Positions 22,008 through 33,822 of a stretch of 64,000 nucleotides of DNA are shown in pieces. Position 1 is the first letter of the stretch; every line of letters begins with the position of its first letter. Below the pieces are notes generated by a model. The model was given only the letters and a program-made list of their open reading frames with translations. It made no database searches and was not told the DNA's origin. The position numbers were made by a program, and so were the translations under genes. Origin of the DNA: Cantharellus purpuraceus (Eukaryota; Basidiomycota; Agaricomycetes; Cantharellales; Hydnaceae); NCBI GenBank assembly GCA_025174535.1, contig JALBUN010000003.1:372001-436000 (forward strand), read 5' to 3'.

Positions 22008-25000
22008 CGGATGTACAATGCCTTGTACGTTCAAGCTGCCGCGCCATAGTTTACTGCAGCTTTGACAGTTGCACACTCCCCCATTTGATGTAGTCGAGTT
22101 GGAATATTTTTTTTTCGGGTGTGCACGATAGTTCTCGTAAGCCAAATTATGTATCTCATCAAACAGGACGTAGGACGCAGGAAAGGGGGCACTGTCAGCA
22201 CAGACTCACGCAACTTCTAATCTAGACGTACCATGTGAGGTGGGAAAACTGTGGCCCTGCTCATGGCTGTGGGGCTGTGGTCAGTGGTGGGCAGTGCATG
22301 TTGCAAGGCTGTGGAACGAGCACGGTATCTTTAGTTTTGGATTCACCCGCAAGTTGTGCCCACAGCCTGATGCCCTCAGCCTGATCCTCCCTCAGAACCT
22401 TGCCACACGCTTTCGGAGGCGCCTATGAACGCCCATGCTTAGCCGCCGTCAATGGCACAGGGGGGAGGCGAGTGCTCTCCGGGATGGAAGGGCGATCATA
22501 TCGTCTGACCCGAATACACACGCGCACAGCCACCCAGGCTTTGCTTCCCTTGCTCCCAGGTCTGAGGAGTGCCAACTGATCACCACCCTGCCGTAAAAGC
22601 CTGCATATTCCAACGTCTGTCTGAGGCTATGCTTGGCGATCGGATTAGACGCTTTGATGGTGTTGGTAGTCAGAGTATATCTTTATAGATGGGCGGCAGC
22701 ACGTATCGGGGAACGCTCGGCGTCGTCGATGTGTATACTTAAGAGGCCCCACCACGTACCTGGCATGTGTAGGCGTGACCCAGTACCTCAGTGAGGTGGA
22801 GTGAGAATTTTACGCCATTGGACGAAGCCAGAAATAACTACGCTTCCAGCCTAGACTTCCATGAAAGCATCTAAAAGTCACACACAACGAGCTGTTGCAA
22901 GGCAGTGCTGTAAATAGTCAAGCAAGATCGGTATAGATGGCCTTGTGGTGTTGCGCAGTTTGGCTACTGTACAAAAGCGGAACAGTATCTTCCTAACATA
23001 GTTCCGAGATTCTGGAACGGACGATGGCTCGAGGGTTTGACGAATGTGGAAATCACTGCGTTCAGCCCGTGTGTTCTGCCATCTGAGCATTATTAAAGCA
23101 TGTGAACGCACCTGCCGGCAACCTTGGACGCCAGTAAACTAGTGGGAGCGGGGAAGGGGTGTCAGGGATAGCGGAATGTGTGGGATCATAGATAAACCAA
23201 GTTTTGGGAAGATATGGGAAGATACTAGATCCGAGTGCCCCCGTCTGTTATTGTTACCCAACCCCCGCCAACTTCCCGAACCGTCAAACCGGCCACAACC
23301 TCAATGGGATGAGAAGCCAAGCGTTGCCGTTCAGGGAACAAAGGGTCCTGAGGTCCGGAGCCCAGAGCTCCGAGACTTCTGTGGTCCGACGATCGGTCGC
23401 GGCCATGTCGGGCGCGTGCACTCAATCCGCCGCGCAGTGATCCCTAAGGCGCAAGAGTGGTATGACCCGCATGGTGGTGCCAGGTATGAGTGCATTTCAT
23501 CTATAATAAGCCACCTGCCTTTTCGTCGCCACCCGTAGTCATGCCCGAAAGGAGAAAGACACCCCAAAACTGTGTGTTGCGCCGCCTCCGCAGCATCCAG
23601 CCAGACTACGACAGCCTGCCAAAAACAAAAATTTACTCTCGACGCACGTGTTCTAGCGAAAAGGCGCTGCGCGGCACGGGGAGGACGGGGCTGCTGGCTG
23701 GCTGAGCAGGTTCATGAATGTGGGACACGGGCGTCTCCTACACGATGTCACGAGCCCCGATTCCACCGAATTCTCGAGCAAGCAACGCCAAAAGCGAGCC
23801 ATGATAGACCGCCCCGGCCGATATCGGAGACCAAATTGCTTGCCGCGCTCGAAACGAGCGAGTTGGAGTGTCAGCATGAAAAGTCAACTACCGTAAAGAC
23901 ACCATACGGCAACCATCTTACTACCCAGTTTGTTCCGGTTCGGCGGATATAACGGAGAAGGGATTGGCGGGAATGTTCCAGTAGAATACCAGTCTTTCCG
24001 TGTCGGTCAAAAAGCGCAAAGGGCACCAAATGTCTGCCAAAAGCCAGGTTTCACCGGAGTTCGCGGGGGCGGTGTTTGAATTACCAGCAGTAGCAGCAGA
24101 GTTTGATTTTCAAATCGTAACCGAGCAGAAAAGGACAGGGCCTAGGGCAGGGGACACACTGTAATGCAAGGAACGGATGACTCGGCCGCTTAGGCGGAGG
24201 ACCAATGGGCTAGCCGATAGAAGCGCGCGTCGCTCTCCTGTTGCTATTTTGCGATCCATGTCCACGACACGACACGACACGATAAACCCATACGACGAAA
24301 CGACACGACGACGCAAGATGGAACACTTTTGCCCGCGTCTAAGATTAAAATAGATTCGGAGACCAGTGCAGTGGCCACCCAAAAGTTGTGAAGAGCTAAA
24401 GTTATGAGCGCGCACTGCGAGGTCGCAAGAGGGCGCACGGCGACGCATCAAGTGCGACAAAAAAAAAAAAAACCCCCGATGATCAGTCGCGCGTGCGATG
24501 GCGTCGTGGGGGCCGCAGTGGCCAGAAAATCCTAGAGGCGCGTGGGTCGTTTACAGATGTCGATCGATGATCGCGTAGGCGAGGTCACATGCTTCCAGCG
24601 GAGAAGGGCTCAGCAGAGGCGCATCAGAAAAAGAAGGCAAACCCGATGATATGTGGCGCCGGCGGCGACGTCGGGAGGGGGCGGAGGGGTAGGAAAGACA
24701 TCCTTCGTTGATGAAGAAGAGACTCAGCTGCGGGGCCCGATGCCATGGCGCGATAACAATGTATCCTGCCACTGCAGTGAAGGTTTGACCGTAATGATCT
24801 GAAAGTGATGGGGTCCTAGCTACCTAGTACCGTTTAGTACGACGGCATCACGGTTGTCGTAGGATGAACTAGGGTCTGCGGAAGGTTCGAATGACTCGAC
24901 AGAGCCTTCCTGCGTGCGCAGAACGAGTCATATGTGGCGGGGAAAGGGAGATGACGATGTTCAGCCGGCAAAGGCACTGCTGCGTGTGGGCAAAGGGTAA

Positions 25001-25738
25001 ACCCAATGCGGGGAGGTATACGTGGAACTGCCAGGCGGCGGTCACATCTCAGTTGACAAGTTTGCAACAGTTTATCGTGGTGCTTGCTGTTCCTGTTGGT
25101 CTTGACGTCAAATCTCTTTCCATGGCACATTGCGTCGGGGTCCGAGCCGGTGGAGACACGATGCCGGAGGGACCACTGGGACGCGCTCAACGAGTGACGG
25201 TTATTTGGGGTGACATGTGGCAGGCTGTAAGAAACGCTGGTTGCGCAGTGATAAGCGTCGGGACATGCACGTACGCAACGATCATGGGTGGGATGGGGAA
25301 CAGCCACGGGGCACAACATGGGTAGCTTTCAGCCCAGCATTTGAGATGTCATTACAGCTGCGACTCTTGAATTTGAACACATGTCGCGTATTGCAGCCTT
25401 GAGCACTTCCGAAGCAACAATGCCTGAGTAAGCAGTGACCGCACGCGGTTGTTAGTTGGGCGACATAGACAAGACATTGGGATAATATGCGATGGATACA
25501 CGAGTGGAAATAGGGACGACGCAGACAGTAATGACCATGTGAATAAATCTAAGGAAACAAGTGTGTTGAGTAGAGAGTGGGGAGGAATATGTAGGTCGAT
25601 GGCAATATGTGTAGAGTAAGCAGTACATAGTGTTAGGAAGACAAAAAAAAAAAAAAGGTGACAACAAATGTGAGAGAACACAAGACCCTTCGTTGCAAAC
25701 GACATGGCCAAAAGATAAAGAATTACGGGACCCCAACA
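22008..25738. other. Gene-poor interval, no confident gene
   Basis: Several open frames of 60-160 residues exist on both strands (for example 23176-23538 plus, 24834-25319 minus, 24891-25325 plus), but the overlapping ones contradict each other and none shows a domain or splice pattern. A short CACGA tandem lies at about 24266-24312, an A-run at about 24459-24472 and another at about 25640-25653. Confidence 0.4.
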
Positions 25739-26455
25739 TTAACAGGTCTGAAGGAGCCACGTCGGCCCCGAAGCGTCCGTGTTTTCTGCCGATAATCGTT
25801 TGAATGTGGACTTGCCAAGGAGATAGTCGACTCTCTTCATGCGTGACGACGACGCGTATAAGCGCCCAGTGCGACGCTCGTAAGCCTCCTTCATGGCATC
25901 CCGCTGTGGACCCCGCACAGACCGCCATTCGTCAGAGGAAATGCATTCGTCAAAAAAACGGTGTAACTGGACAAGAAGGTCCAGGCAGGTTACGCCGTTG
26001 TGGTTGTGCACGGTGATCGTCTGACCAGTCACTTGGCATCGGATATACAGGACAGGCGCAGAAGGGGATGAGGCGGAATCGTGACTGGGGAAGGAGGGAT
26101 GGGGAGAGGACGACGACATTCGGATCGTCGCCGGGTCGGCAGCCAAGTCGTATCGAACCACGGTCGGCGAGGAACTGAGTGCCTGGTGCACGCGGGCTGG
26201 CGAAGGGGGTGGGGTAATCAGGCCATCTACACGTGAATGTGGTAGTAAGCATCGTGTCATAGAGGACGGCGGCAAAGCCAACGTACGACGCGACGACGGT
26301 TGAGGATGGTAATGGTCGTAACACGGCGGCAGTTGCGCATATGGCGTTGGTGGAGCCATTGCATAAAGCTCATTAGAGTAATACGGCGAGCTACCTGTTG
26401 ACCACGGTGGGGACAGCGGAAAGTGGTCGTGGTTTGAAGAGCGACGAGAGGGCAT
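25739..26455 (-). CDS. DUF6699-type protein
   Basis: A single-exon frame of 238 residues. I start at ATG 26455 because it has a strong context (ACCACCATGCC) and the longer frame begins with a non-ATG codon. The first about 125 residues are Pro, Ser and His-rich and probably disordered. The C-terminal half has the layout of the DUF6699 domain common in Agaricomycetes: a beta-rich start (VLYIRCQVTGQTITVHNHNG), a helical middle (DLLVQLHRFFDECISSDEW), an arginine-rich helix, and the closing RVDYLLGKSTFKRLS with a terminal GPTWLLQ. Its function is unknown. The family assignment rests on motif order recalled from other members. Confidence 0.75.
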   Translation of the reverse strand: MPSRRSSNHDHFPLSPPWSTGSSPYYSNELYAMAPPTPYAQLPPCYDHYHPQPSSRRTLALPPSSMTRCLLPHSRVDGLITPPPSPARVHQALSSSPTVVRYDLAADPATIRMSSSSPHPSFPSHDSASSPSAPVLYIRCQVTGQTITVHNHNGVTCLDLLVQLHRFFDECISSDEWRSVRGPQRDAMKEAYERRTGRLYASSSRMKRVDYLLGKSTFKRLSAENTDASGPTWLLQTC

Positions 26456-26770
26456 GGTGGTGAGAGGAGTCAGGTGTGGTGGGGGGAGGAGCGACGAGTA
26501 GACGCGGTGCTTCAATCCATAATGAGTCGCAGGTCTTTTATAGCTTTCCCAGTGGCCCAGTGGGCAAACCTGGGGGAGGCGGAAGCGAAAGAGAGTGCAC
26601 AGGAGTCACCGCGGCCACAGCATTATTGACTCAACCCCAGTCGGACCGTGGGAAGAATTGCTACCGCGCCAGATCATGAGGCCTGGGCGGTAGACCCCGG
26701 AACTGCTATGATTAAGTAAACACAAATCTCCCCGCCCCCGCGCCACCCATCTGACCAAAGAAACCCAGCC

Positions 26771-27067
26771 ATGAGCCTATCCCATATCGAGCACGAACAA
26801 CTCAGGGAAGGGCGCACCGCTGGCCACGATCGGGTTTCCACAATGAAACGTTTTCATAACCACTCTGCACCCGATGTCACTATGCCGTCCCCCTCTGTGT
26901 CGCCCCAATACGGCGCCCTGCAATATAGCACCGTAAATAACCCCGAAAGGGGTTTAAATTACCCCCTCCTGCTAAGCGACGAGAATTTGGGTACGAAAGC
27001 CAGGTCTTGTCACGCGCGGCTGCGCTCGACACAAAAGGTCATAAAGGAGTACTCGTCATCGGCCTAG
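26771..27067 (+). CDS. Hypothetical small protein, 98 residues
   Basis: An open frame with a good start context (CAGCCATGAG), divergent from the DUF6699-type gene and 315 bases from its ATG. It is hydrophilic with no signal peptide, membrane segment or known motif. Downstream frames (27086-27295, and the 58-residue frame at 27744) could be later exons, but I could not join them convincingly. It may be non-coding. Confidence 0.25.
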   Translation: MSLSHIEHEQLREGRTAGHDRVSTMKRFHNHSAPDVTMPSPSVSPQYGALQYSTVNNPERGLNYPLLLSDENLGTKARSCHARLRSTQKVIKEYSSSA

Positions 27068-27743
27068 ATAGAGTTAGCTATAATAATGACATGTGCCTTG
27101 CGCGGCGTTTTGACCATCGTTTTGGTTGCCATCTCCAATCTACTGTGGTGGCGATCTCACGGATCACACAGCCCTAGATTGCCCAATCAAGCCAATCTCC
27201 ATCGCTGGCCCGCGCCAGTGTTTACAAGCTGGCTGATGGTGGCGAAAACCAGTGCTAGCTTGAACACTGCATTACGGTATCCCCGTATGTTGTAAACATG
27301 GTGCCTTTGTGCACTGGATAATCCACCATGGGGACAACAAATGAGAGGCATCCGTGGAACAATTAGCCATCGGGATGATGGCAATCCGCAAGCCTTGCCT
27401 TCGGAACAGTCCACGGGTGCCCATCTATGATATTATATGATATTATCAAAGCCAGATTTCCATCACCCACGTCGGCGAACACCACCATCGCCACGAGTGT
27501 TTCAAGTGGCTTGATCAGTGGAATTTGCAAATATGTGCATCATCTGGATCTAATACAGATTGAGATGGCTGAGGGGCATAAAAATGATGGCGCCATGAAA
27601 CAAAGCATGGAACGTTCCTGGACTTAGATGGGTAGTCTCGTGAATACGGCGACCGGCGTTCATTTCGACGTCACAGTAAGTTCCGTTTGCTCGGCAAAAC
27701 ACGTAAAGACACATCAGTATGATGTTCCGTTATTACAGAGAGC

Positions 27744-27920
27744 ATGCGCGCCCAGGAAGTTCCACTTGCAGTGGAAGAAAGCACCCACGTGTCTGCAGAT
27801 CAGATAGCTCAAACTGTACTGGAGTTCCGCAGAAAGCCTCGGTTCCTAGCTCGGCTCGCCTGGAACGCACTCCAAGATAACGTTGACCCTATATATGGGG
27901 TCGCTAAGCATCACCATTGA
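27744..27920 (+). CDS. Possible terminal exon or 58-residue protein
   Basis: A short frame with convincing amino-acid composition: an acidic start, then an amphipathic basic segment (LEFRRKPRFLARLAWNALQD). A good acceptor (TATTACAG) lies 5 bases before the ATG, so this may be the last exon of a gene whose earlier exons are not resolved. An overlapping frame at 27883-28212 is also open. Family not recognised. Confidence 0.3.
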   Translation: MRAQEVPLAVEESTHVSADQIAQTVLEFRRKPRFLARLAWNALQDNVDPIYGVAKHHH

Positions 27921-28212
27921 AACCCGATTGGGGGGTGTGAACAAAAAGCAAGCACAAGATCCTCGGCGAGAGTTTTCTCCGATTTCTGTAAACGAGCCCC
28001 GACTTCCCCGCACTTGGAGCAAATTAAGCAACGCGGAAGCCGAGATTTTAGAGCGGCTAGCAAGCCATCGGCTCGTGAGTAAGGGATGGGAGTCGTCAAT
28101 GACTCCCAACCAACGCCCGGTCAGGCAGAGTGACATGTTAACCCTCGTCTGGAATAAGGGGAGGCTAGAGCAGTGGCTTCCATATTTTTTGAAAGTCCCT
28201 GGATGGGAATGA

Positions 28213-30647
28213 AGAGAAATGTCATAATCCCGGAGCATAGTGTCACAAACACAAAAAAGCCGCCAAATGCCAATTGCTAACGTGAGTCGTCTCGTCAAAA
28301 AAACAGAACATACACGTTGTCAACCCCAGCGCCCAGGATGTAACCTCGAGGCATGACGCAGAAACTACCGGGGCCCCCAGGCACGCACCCAATAATGCGT
28401 AAATCCACAATCTGTTTCGTTGCGACGGCTACCCGGCTGAGTTGCGATCCTGTAGGCAGAGAAGCGACAAGAAGTAGTGCCTAAACCTGCTTGGCACTCC
28501 CTGGTTCCACAAACCTGGCTTCTCTGCGTCTGGCACCAGTGGCAATGTCGGAACTGGGATTCTGGAGCGAAGACAGAATTCCCGGTCCGATACATAAGAG
28601 GGGTTGGAAGTAATCGATCCAGGTGACAAAACGCTAGTGACAGCAAGGTGTAAATGCCGAAGGGAGAAAACGCCGATGTAGACAGGGAGGGAACCGAAGG
28701 GTGACTGAATGCCGACATGTTCGACAGTTAACCGGCAAATACACGCGTACACGTGAACCTGATGTCAATAATCCGTTGTCGTAACATGACAGAAAGCAAT
28801 ACACATATGCCAAGAACATGCAGCCGAGGGTCGTTGATAATTCAGGGTAAGGGATGGGGCACACCCCACTTCCGCGGGTGGTAAACGAGAGGCAAGCCCC
28901 TGACAGAAAGATCAGTACAGAATATGGTACGCTGACTCTGTAGAAAGGTAGTTAGCGGATCCGACGGTTCACATTCCTCGAACACGTTGCATTTCAGTAG
29001 GAAAATGCACCCAAGACAAACAGGATGCTGCTGGCATATGACAACCGGCACAAAGACCAAAAGCGAGTTCCATATAAGCGTAAACATACGCAATACCCTG
29101 CCTGAGTGGCATGAGACTTCCAAATATGTCAGACACAGGTCCCCGACTGTTTTGTGTAGAGCAGACTTGAGAATGATGGCATTGATGTTCTAAAGCGGCA
29201 ATAACCTTGTCAGGTCAGGAAATTGGGAGGGCCGGGAACAACTGCAGGCATGACGAGTTACCGACTAGCAAGCATGCAACAAGAGTTGCTGCCTCTTCAA
29301 GCCGCATGATGGAGGTCGACAAGCCATGACCCCGGGGAAGACTGCCACTCAGACAACAAGGTCTCCATACGCTGAACGTGCTCAGCCTCGTCAACGTAAA
29401 ACACATACCCTGTCAGGCGCCCACAATAGAGCGGGGAGACAGTCGCGTGCCAAATATCAAATCAAGGCGTAGATCCGAACGAATGAAATCAAAGCAGGCC
29501 GCGGCAACACGACAAGAGGTGGGCACACAGCAAGAGGTGAGCGAACTCGGGTGTACGCTATGCCGACCGAGCCGTCGGAAGAGCAATATTTGATATATGG
29601 CCCCTATAGTAGGGGAGTAAGCGCATTCATTATGCGGATGCTTTAAAAACCATGTTCCTTTTCGGCTTCTGATATAGCACTTGTGATTGGGTATCTGTTA
29701 GGGGTATATGGCGCAATATGGCGGGCTTAACTTGCTGTAAACATGATAAAAGAAGGCCTTAGCAGATCCATGAACATATACGATGACCGTGCAAATAACA
29801 ACACACAGCTGATGATGTCCAAAAAGCCGCCCGGAAGCGACCGTGATGGTGCTATGGATATCAAGGACAAGGGGAAACACGGAATGATCGAAGCCAGTCA
29901 GGCTCCACAAGTGAGGATTGCGCCAAATGATCAACGAAAATGATAGAGTTATGGGCATGCTTGACAGTGAAACCCACAGGAGAGGGTTATCGGAAATTCA
30001 GGATCAAGAGGGTCGCCCGAAACACAAGGTAAATATCGGAAACATTCGATATCAAGAGTGGTTGGAGCCACGAGGCCTGCAGGAATCATTCAAACAAGAA
30101 AGTCATCTGGTAGATTCAGACGAGGAAATGCTGGAAAACAAGGTTTTGGCATGGGGCAAGCCAAGGCACCCCGGATGAAGCGGACGACGCCAGTCAACAA
30201 TCAAGCCCAAAAGATCTCAGCAAAGGCAAATCCATACCATGTGGCTATGTGTATGACGTGCCTAGCCAGTCGACGGGATGGTCTCATAGTAAACCATTCG
30301 TTCGCAAAAAAAATGGAATTGAAATGGCATTGACGGACAGGAATTGTGATTTGCGCCGGATCAGTGAAAGACCCTTGTTTCTAAGTAGCGACTGGCGAAC
30401 AGCTTTGAAGCTATCCTTGGACTGAAGCGGTTGCGAAGCCTAGCGTAGCGGTACATTGAGGGATGGTGGTGGCATTGCAAGGTAACGTAGCCTGGGGATG
30501 CATAGGATTATGTAAGTGGTGACACAAGCATCGACAGCCTAAAAAAAAAAGAACACTGCATTAACTCTAAGATTGGCCTGTAGTACATGCGTAGCCTTAA
30601 CAGCCTGATTGCGCTGAACATGTTAAACCGAATACATGTTAGATTGG
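28213..30647. other. Gene-poor interval, no confident gene
   Basis: Short open frames on both strands. Those at 29743-29943, 29918-30178 and 30058-30333 (plus) are rich in Lys, Glu, Gln and Asn and overlap in different frames; they could be the remains of a mobile-element gene, but nothing identifies one. Confidence 0.35.
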
Positions 30648-30975
30648 CGTACAGGCTCAAGTATTTCAGAGATTGCTGCGAGCACGCACCACTGGCACGA
30701 TCAACTTATTTGAAGCATAGACTAATCAGAGCTACACCCTGAAGAAGTGACGTTCTGAAAGTGTCACACGCAGGCTTAAGTATATCAGAGAATGCTGTAA
30801 CACGCACCATTGGCACGATCAGCTTCTTTCACACAGACTAATAAGGGCTACATCTGGAGAAATTTTACACATGCAGGATCAGTTATATCACAGAACGCTG
30901 CAATATGCACAACCGGCACGGTGACCCCCTTTGATGCACAGACCAATAAGGGCCACACCCTGAAGATATAACATC
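30648..30975. repeat. Three-unit tandem repeat, about 105-120 bp
   Basis: Three diverged units begin near 30648, 30771 and 30874. Each runs CAGGCT-AAGTAT-TCAGAGA, TGCTG, CACGCACCA-TGGCACGATCA, ACAGACTAAT-AGGGCTACA and CTGAAGAA or close variants. No coding frame is preserved between units. Confidence 0.65.
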
Positions 30976-32321
30976 ATGTATTTCTATATACTTTACATGA
31001 CTGCTCATGGAAGTACGGGAAACGCAATGCGTGGTTTAGATAATATATGCATGCGCTACGCCTCGGGATAAGCATCCGATATACTTACACAGGCTGCCCA
31101 TCTCACCCCACACCCATGAAGTTGTATGTGCAAGGATACCATGAGGGCCGCGTCATGGCTGAGAAGTACCCTTCCGTCATTTCTCGGAATGAAGACGTAC
31201 TGGTGTATCCATGTAGAAGATTTCACAGAGGTCCAGTATGTGAATAGCATGAAGTTCTCTTTTTGAGATTGTCATTGTTCGCATAGTAGAGATGTGAAGA
31301 CACTTGGCGGCGCGCAGGACTTCCTGGAGATTTGGAAAGACCAAACAAAATGTACACAGAATGCTGTCAAATCGTGGAGCTTCCCGACTCCCAGGGACGG
31401 CAGCGTTACCTTGACTCTGTTGCAGGTTAAAGAGCACCTGTCGGGACAGGGCCGTATGGATGAGGGTGGGGAGGCCATTAAATGTCGCTTCAGACACGTG
31501 GACTACCGAAGATGAGGACGGCAAAGAATGAAACGTAATAGGACCTTCCCTTTGCCGTCTTGAATATGGAGGGGAGAAGAAGGCATGCAATGGGAAGCAG
31601 AGCTTCATTCAACAACACGTGAAGGAGGTGGGGAGTAGCGGAAGTAATCCATTGGTATTGTCGGCCCCCGTGAGGCCGCTGAACTAGGGCATCATCGGAG
31701 CGGGTCGGAGTGGGTCGGATGTAAAGGCTTGTACCGCTCAGAAATCTATCCGTCACGAGACGATTCGCGCCCATATTAAAACAAGAACAACTGGCTTTTT
31801 TTTAACTTCCTTTGATCTCGTTAAGGATGCCTGTTGTCGGGTAAATATTGCAGCATTCGTCCCCGCTTCTTTCTGATGTGATCCAGCCAGGAAAAGGGGT
31901 CAGAGAACAATGGCGCTAGCGCAATGCTTTGAGACGTCACTGGTGAGAGCCGATTCGGGTTCACTTGAGAAACATGACCAACTGAAGCGCTCATGTATCA
32001 GATCCCTATATTAAATGCTAGGATGAATAGTAAGTAGTGTCGGGCGCTTTCAAATCAAGACGGGAGCGTCTGGATAAGACGCTGAAAGTCTGGAGATCTC
32101 ATGATTTGGCGCGTGGGGAGACATTAAGTGTGTATCAGAAGAGTGCAAAAGACGTACTACATAGTTCAAATCGCAAAGATGTTCAATGCATTGATTGTCG
32201 TGTATTTATACTTCAAGAATATGAAAAAGAATGGAATCCTCGTGATCAACGGGATGGCTGGTTTGTAGGATCCAAGTCGAGATAAGTTGTAACGATGGAC
32301 GGGGTTGTGAGTTCACGTCCA
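30976..32321. other. Gene-poor interval, no confident gene
   Basis: Overlapping frames at 31177-31608 (minus, 143 residues) and 31294-31515 (plus), and a basic 82-residue frame at 32037-32285 (plus), show no recognised domain. Confidence 0.35.
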
Positions 32322-32358
32322 TCACGTCACGTCACGTCACACAGCCGGGTCACGTGAA
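32322..32358. promoter_or_regulatory. TCACG tandem and E-box upstream of gluconokinase
   Basis: Overlapping TCACG/CGTCA units at 32322-32340, the half-site of bZIP/CREB-type factors, followed by an extended E-box GTCACGTGAA at 32349-32358. The pair ends 87 bases before the gluconokinase ATG. Confidence 0.45.
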
Positions 32359-32445
32359 TAGGGAGGTGATGTTTTCCAAGATTCTGACTACGACTTAGAG
32401 ATCCGTTTTTACTGTGATTAAGACCAGAGCCATCGATCGGGCATT

Positions 32446-33111
32446 ATGTTGGGTTCCATATTTATTCTTGTCATGGTTGGTTCTTTCACCTTTCAATCGA
32501 TCTCAGGCTGCCAAATCTAATTATAACATGACTACTGCTAGGGCGTTTCTGGCAGCGGAAAGTCAACACTCGCGAAGGCTCTTTCAGAGAATCTCAACAT
32601 GCCTCTATTTGACGCTGATGATCTTCACCCAAAATCCAACATTGAAAAGATGTCGAGAGGAGAGCCTTTGACCGATGCAGACCGAGAACCATGGCTCGAG
32701 ATCGTCCGGACTACGGCAGAGCATGCATGTGCTGAGAAGAAACTGGAAGGATCAAGTACAGAGACACATGGAGTTGTGATTGCGTGCTCTGCCCTCAAGA
32801 AATATTACCGCGATATACTCAGAGGAGCTTATAAATTACATACGCAACCATCACACCTCGAGCCTCCAGAATCTCACGTCCTGCCGACATACATCGTTTT
32901 CTTATCCGGTTCTCGCGACACCCTTGTCGAACGCATGAACGCAAGGAAAGGTCATTTCATGAAGACAGCCCTCCTCGATAGCCAACTACAAACGCTTGAA
33001 AGCCCGCAAGGCGAGGAAGGTGTCATCACTGTAAGTATTGAGCTTCCTACAGACTCACAGGTCAGCTACGTGAAGGAAAAGCTCCATGAGCTACGAGTGA
33101 GTGGGACATAG
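32446..33111 (+). CDS. Gluconokinase (GntK type)
   Basis: Transfers phosphate from ATP to gluconate, giving 6-phosphogluconate for the pentose phosphate pathway; cytosolic. Exon 1 (32446-32475) encodes ten residues ending ILVM. A 66-base intron with the weak donor GTTGGT joins it to exon 2 (32542-33111), which restores the P-loop as VMGVSGSGKSTLAKAL. The protein has 199 residues, a little longer than bacterial GntK. Other family marks are FDADDLHPKSNIEKMSRGEP (substrate side), VIACSALKKYYRDILRG, the YIVFLSGSRDTLVERM lid region and GHFMKTALLDSQLQTLE. Without the small first exon the P-loop loses its first strand, so this start is well supported. It looks intact. Confidence 0.92.
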
Positions 33112-33291
33112 TCGTCAGGTACGTTCATAAAACCTCTTCATCTGAGCTCATCCCTGACTACTATCAATCAAGGTGCCACAGTATCCATTACCTTTGTTTT
33201 TTGTATTGCTTGATCATCGAACAGACGACATTCATGTGTCATGTTGGAGTACGGGGTATGGAATGTTTATATGTCCCCATCTCACAACGCT

Positions 33292-33822
33292 TTAACAATT
33301 ATGACATATCAGTGGCATAATTCCATAGCACCACTTGTTTGCTGAGAACTCCCTGTTTGCTCTCATCTCTTCAATATTATCGACATTCACCATTTCCAAA
33401 AAACTTGACAAATACGGAAATGAGATGCCCTTGAAGTATAAGTTTACAAAAGGTTTAATCAGGTGATTCTCAATCTGAGTGAATTGTTCCACTAGCCAAC
33501 GTACATGAGATGGTTGCGGTTGTCCCCTGTTTACTAAATCACTATACGCACTGAGACGTACATATTTGACAGATTCTAACACTTCACTCGCCAGACGTTC
33601 CTGTTGAGTATGTTGCGCCCCCTGTGTGTACATTGCTTCAGTCAACAAGTCTGCCTTCCGAGTCCTCTGTAAGTACTTTCTTTCGCAGACTTGTCCACAA
33701 GGGCTTATGAGGTACTTCGGTGTTCGTCGTAATATGACTTGGCGAACGTGGTTGGTACCAAACTCTTCCCCAGCTTTCAATTCGAATGATGGCTGACCTC
33801 TTTCTGACTTGCGGAGTTCCAT
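33292..33822 (-). CDS. Hypothetical protein, 176 residues
   Basis: A single uninterrupted frame from an ATG to a stop with believable composition (MELRKSERGQPSFELKAGEE and on; a helical stretch SHVRWLVEQFTQIENHLIKP). A CGQVC motif is present, but there is no complete zinc-finger pattern. No domain recognised and no intron seen. It is convergent with the gluconokinase gene. It could be a lineage-specific gene or a fragment of a mobile element. Confidence 0.35.
   Translation of the reverse strand: MELRKSERGQPSFELKAGEEFGTNHVRQVILRRTPKYLISPCGQVCERKYLQRTRKADLLTEAMYTQGAQHTQQERLASEVLESVKYVRLSAYSDLVNRGQPQPSHVRWLVEQFTQIENHLIKPFVNLYFKGISFPYLSSFLEMVNVDNIEEMRANREFSANKWCYGIMPLICHNC

Noticed and set aside
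24266..24312. CRISPR-like short repeats
   Set aside because: Simple CACGA tandem without spacers in a eukaryotic genome.
24834..25325. Overlapping 161- and 144-residue frames on opposite strands
   Set aside because: Both open by composition; neither has a domain, and both cannot be trusted without transcript evidence.
31177..31608. 143-residue minus-strand frame
   Set aside because: No motif, and overlapping plus-strand frames of similar quality.
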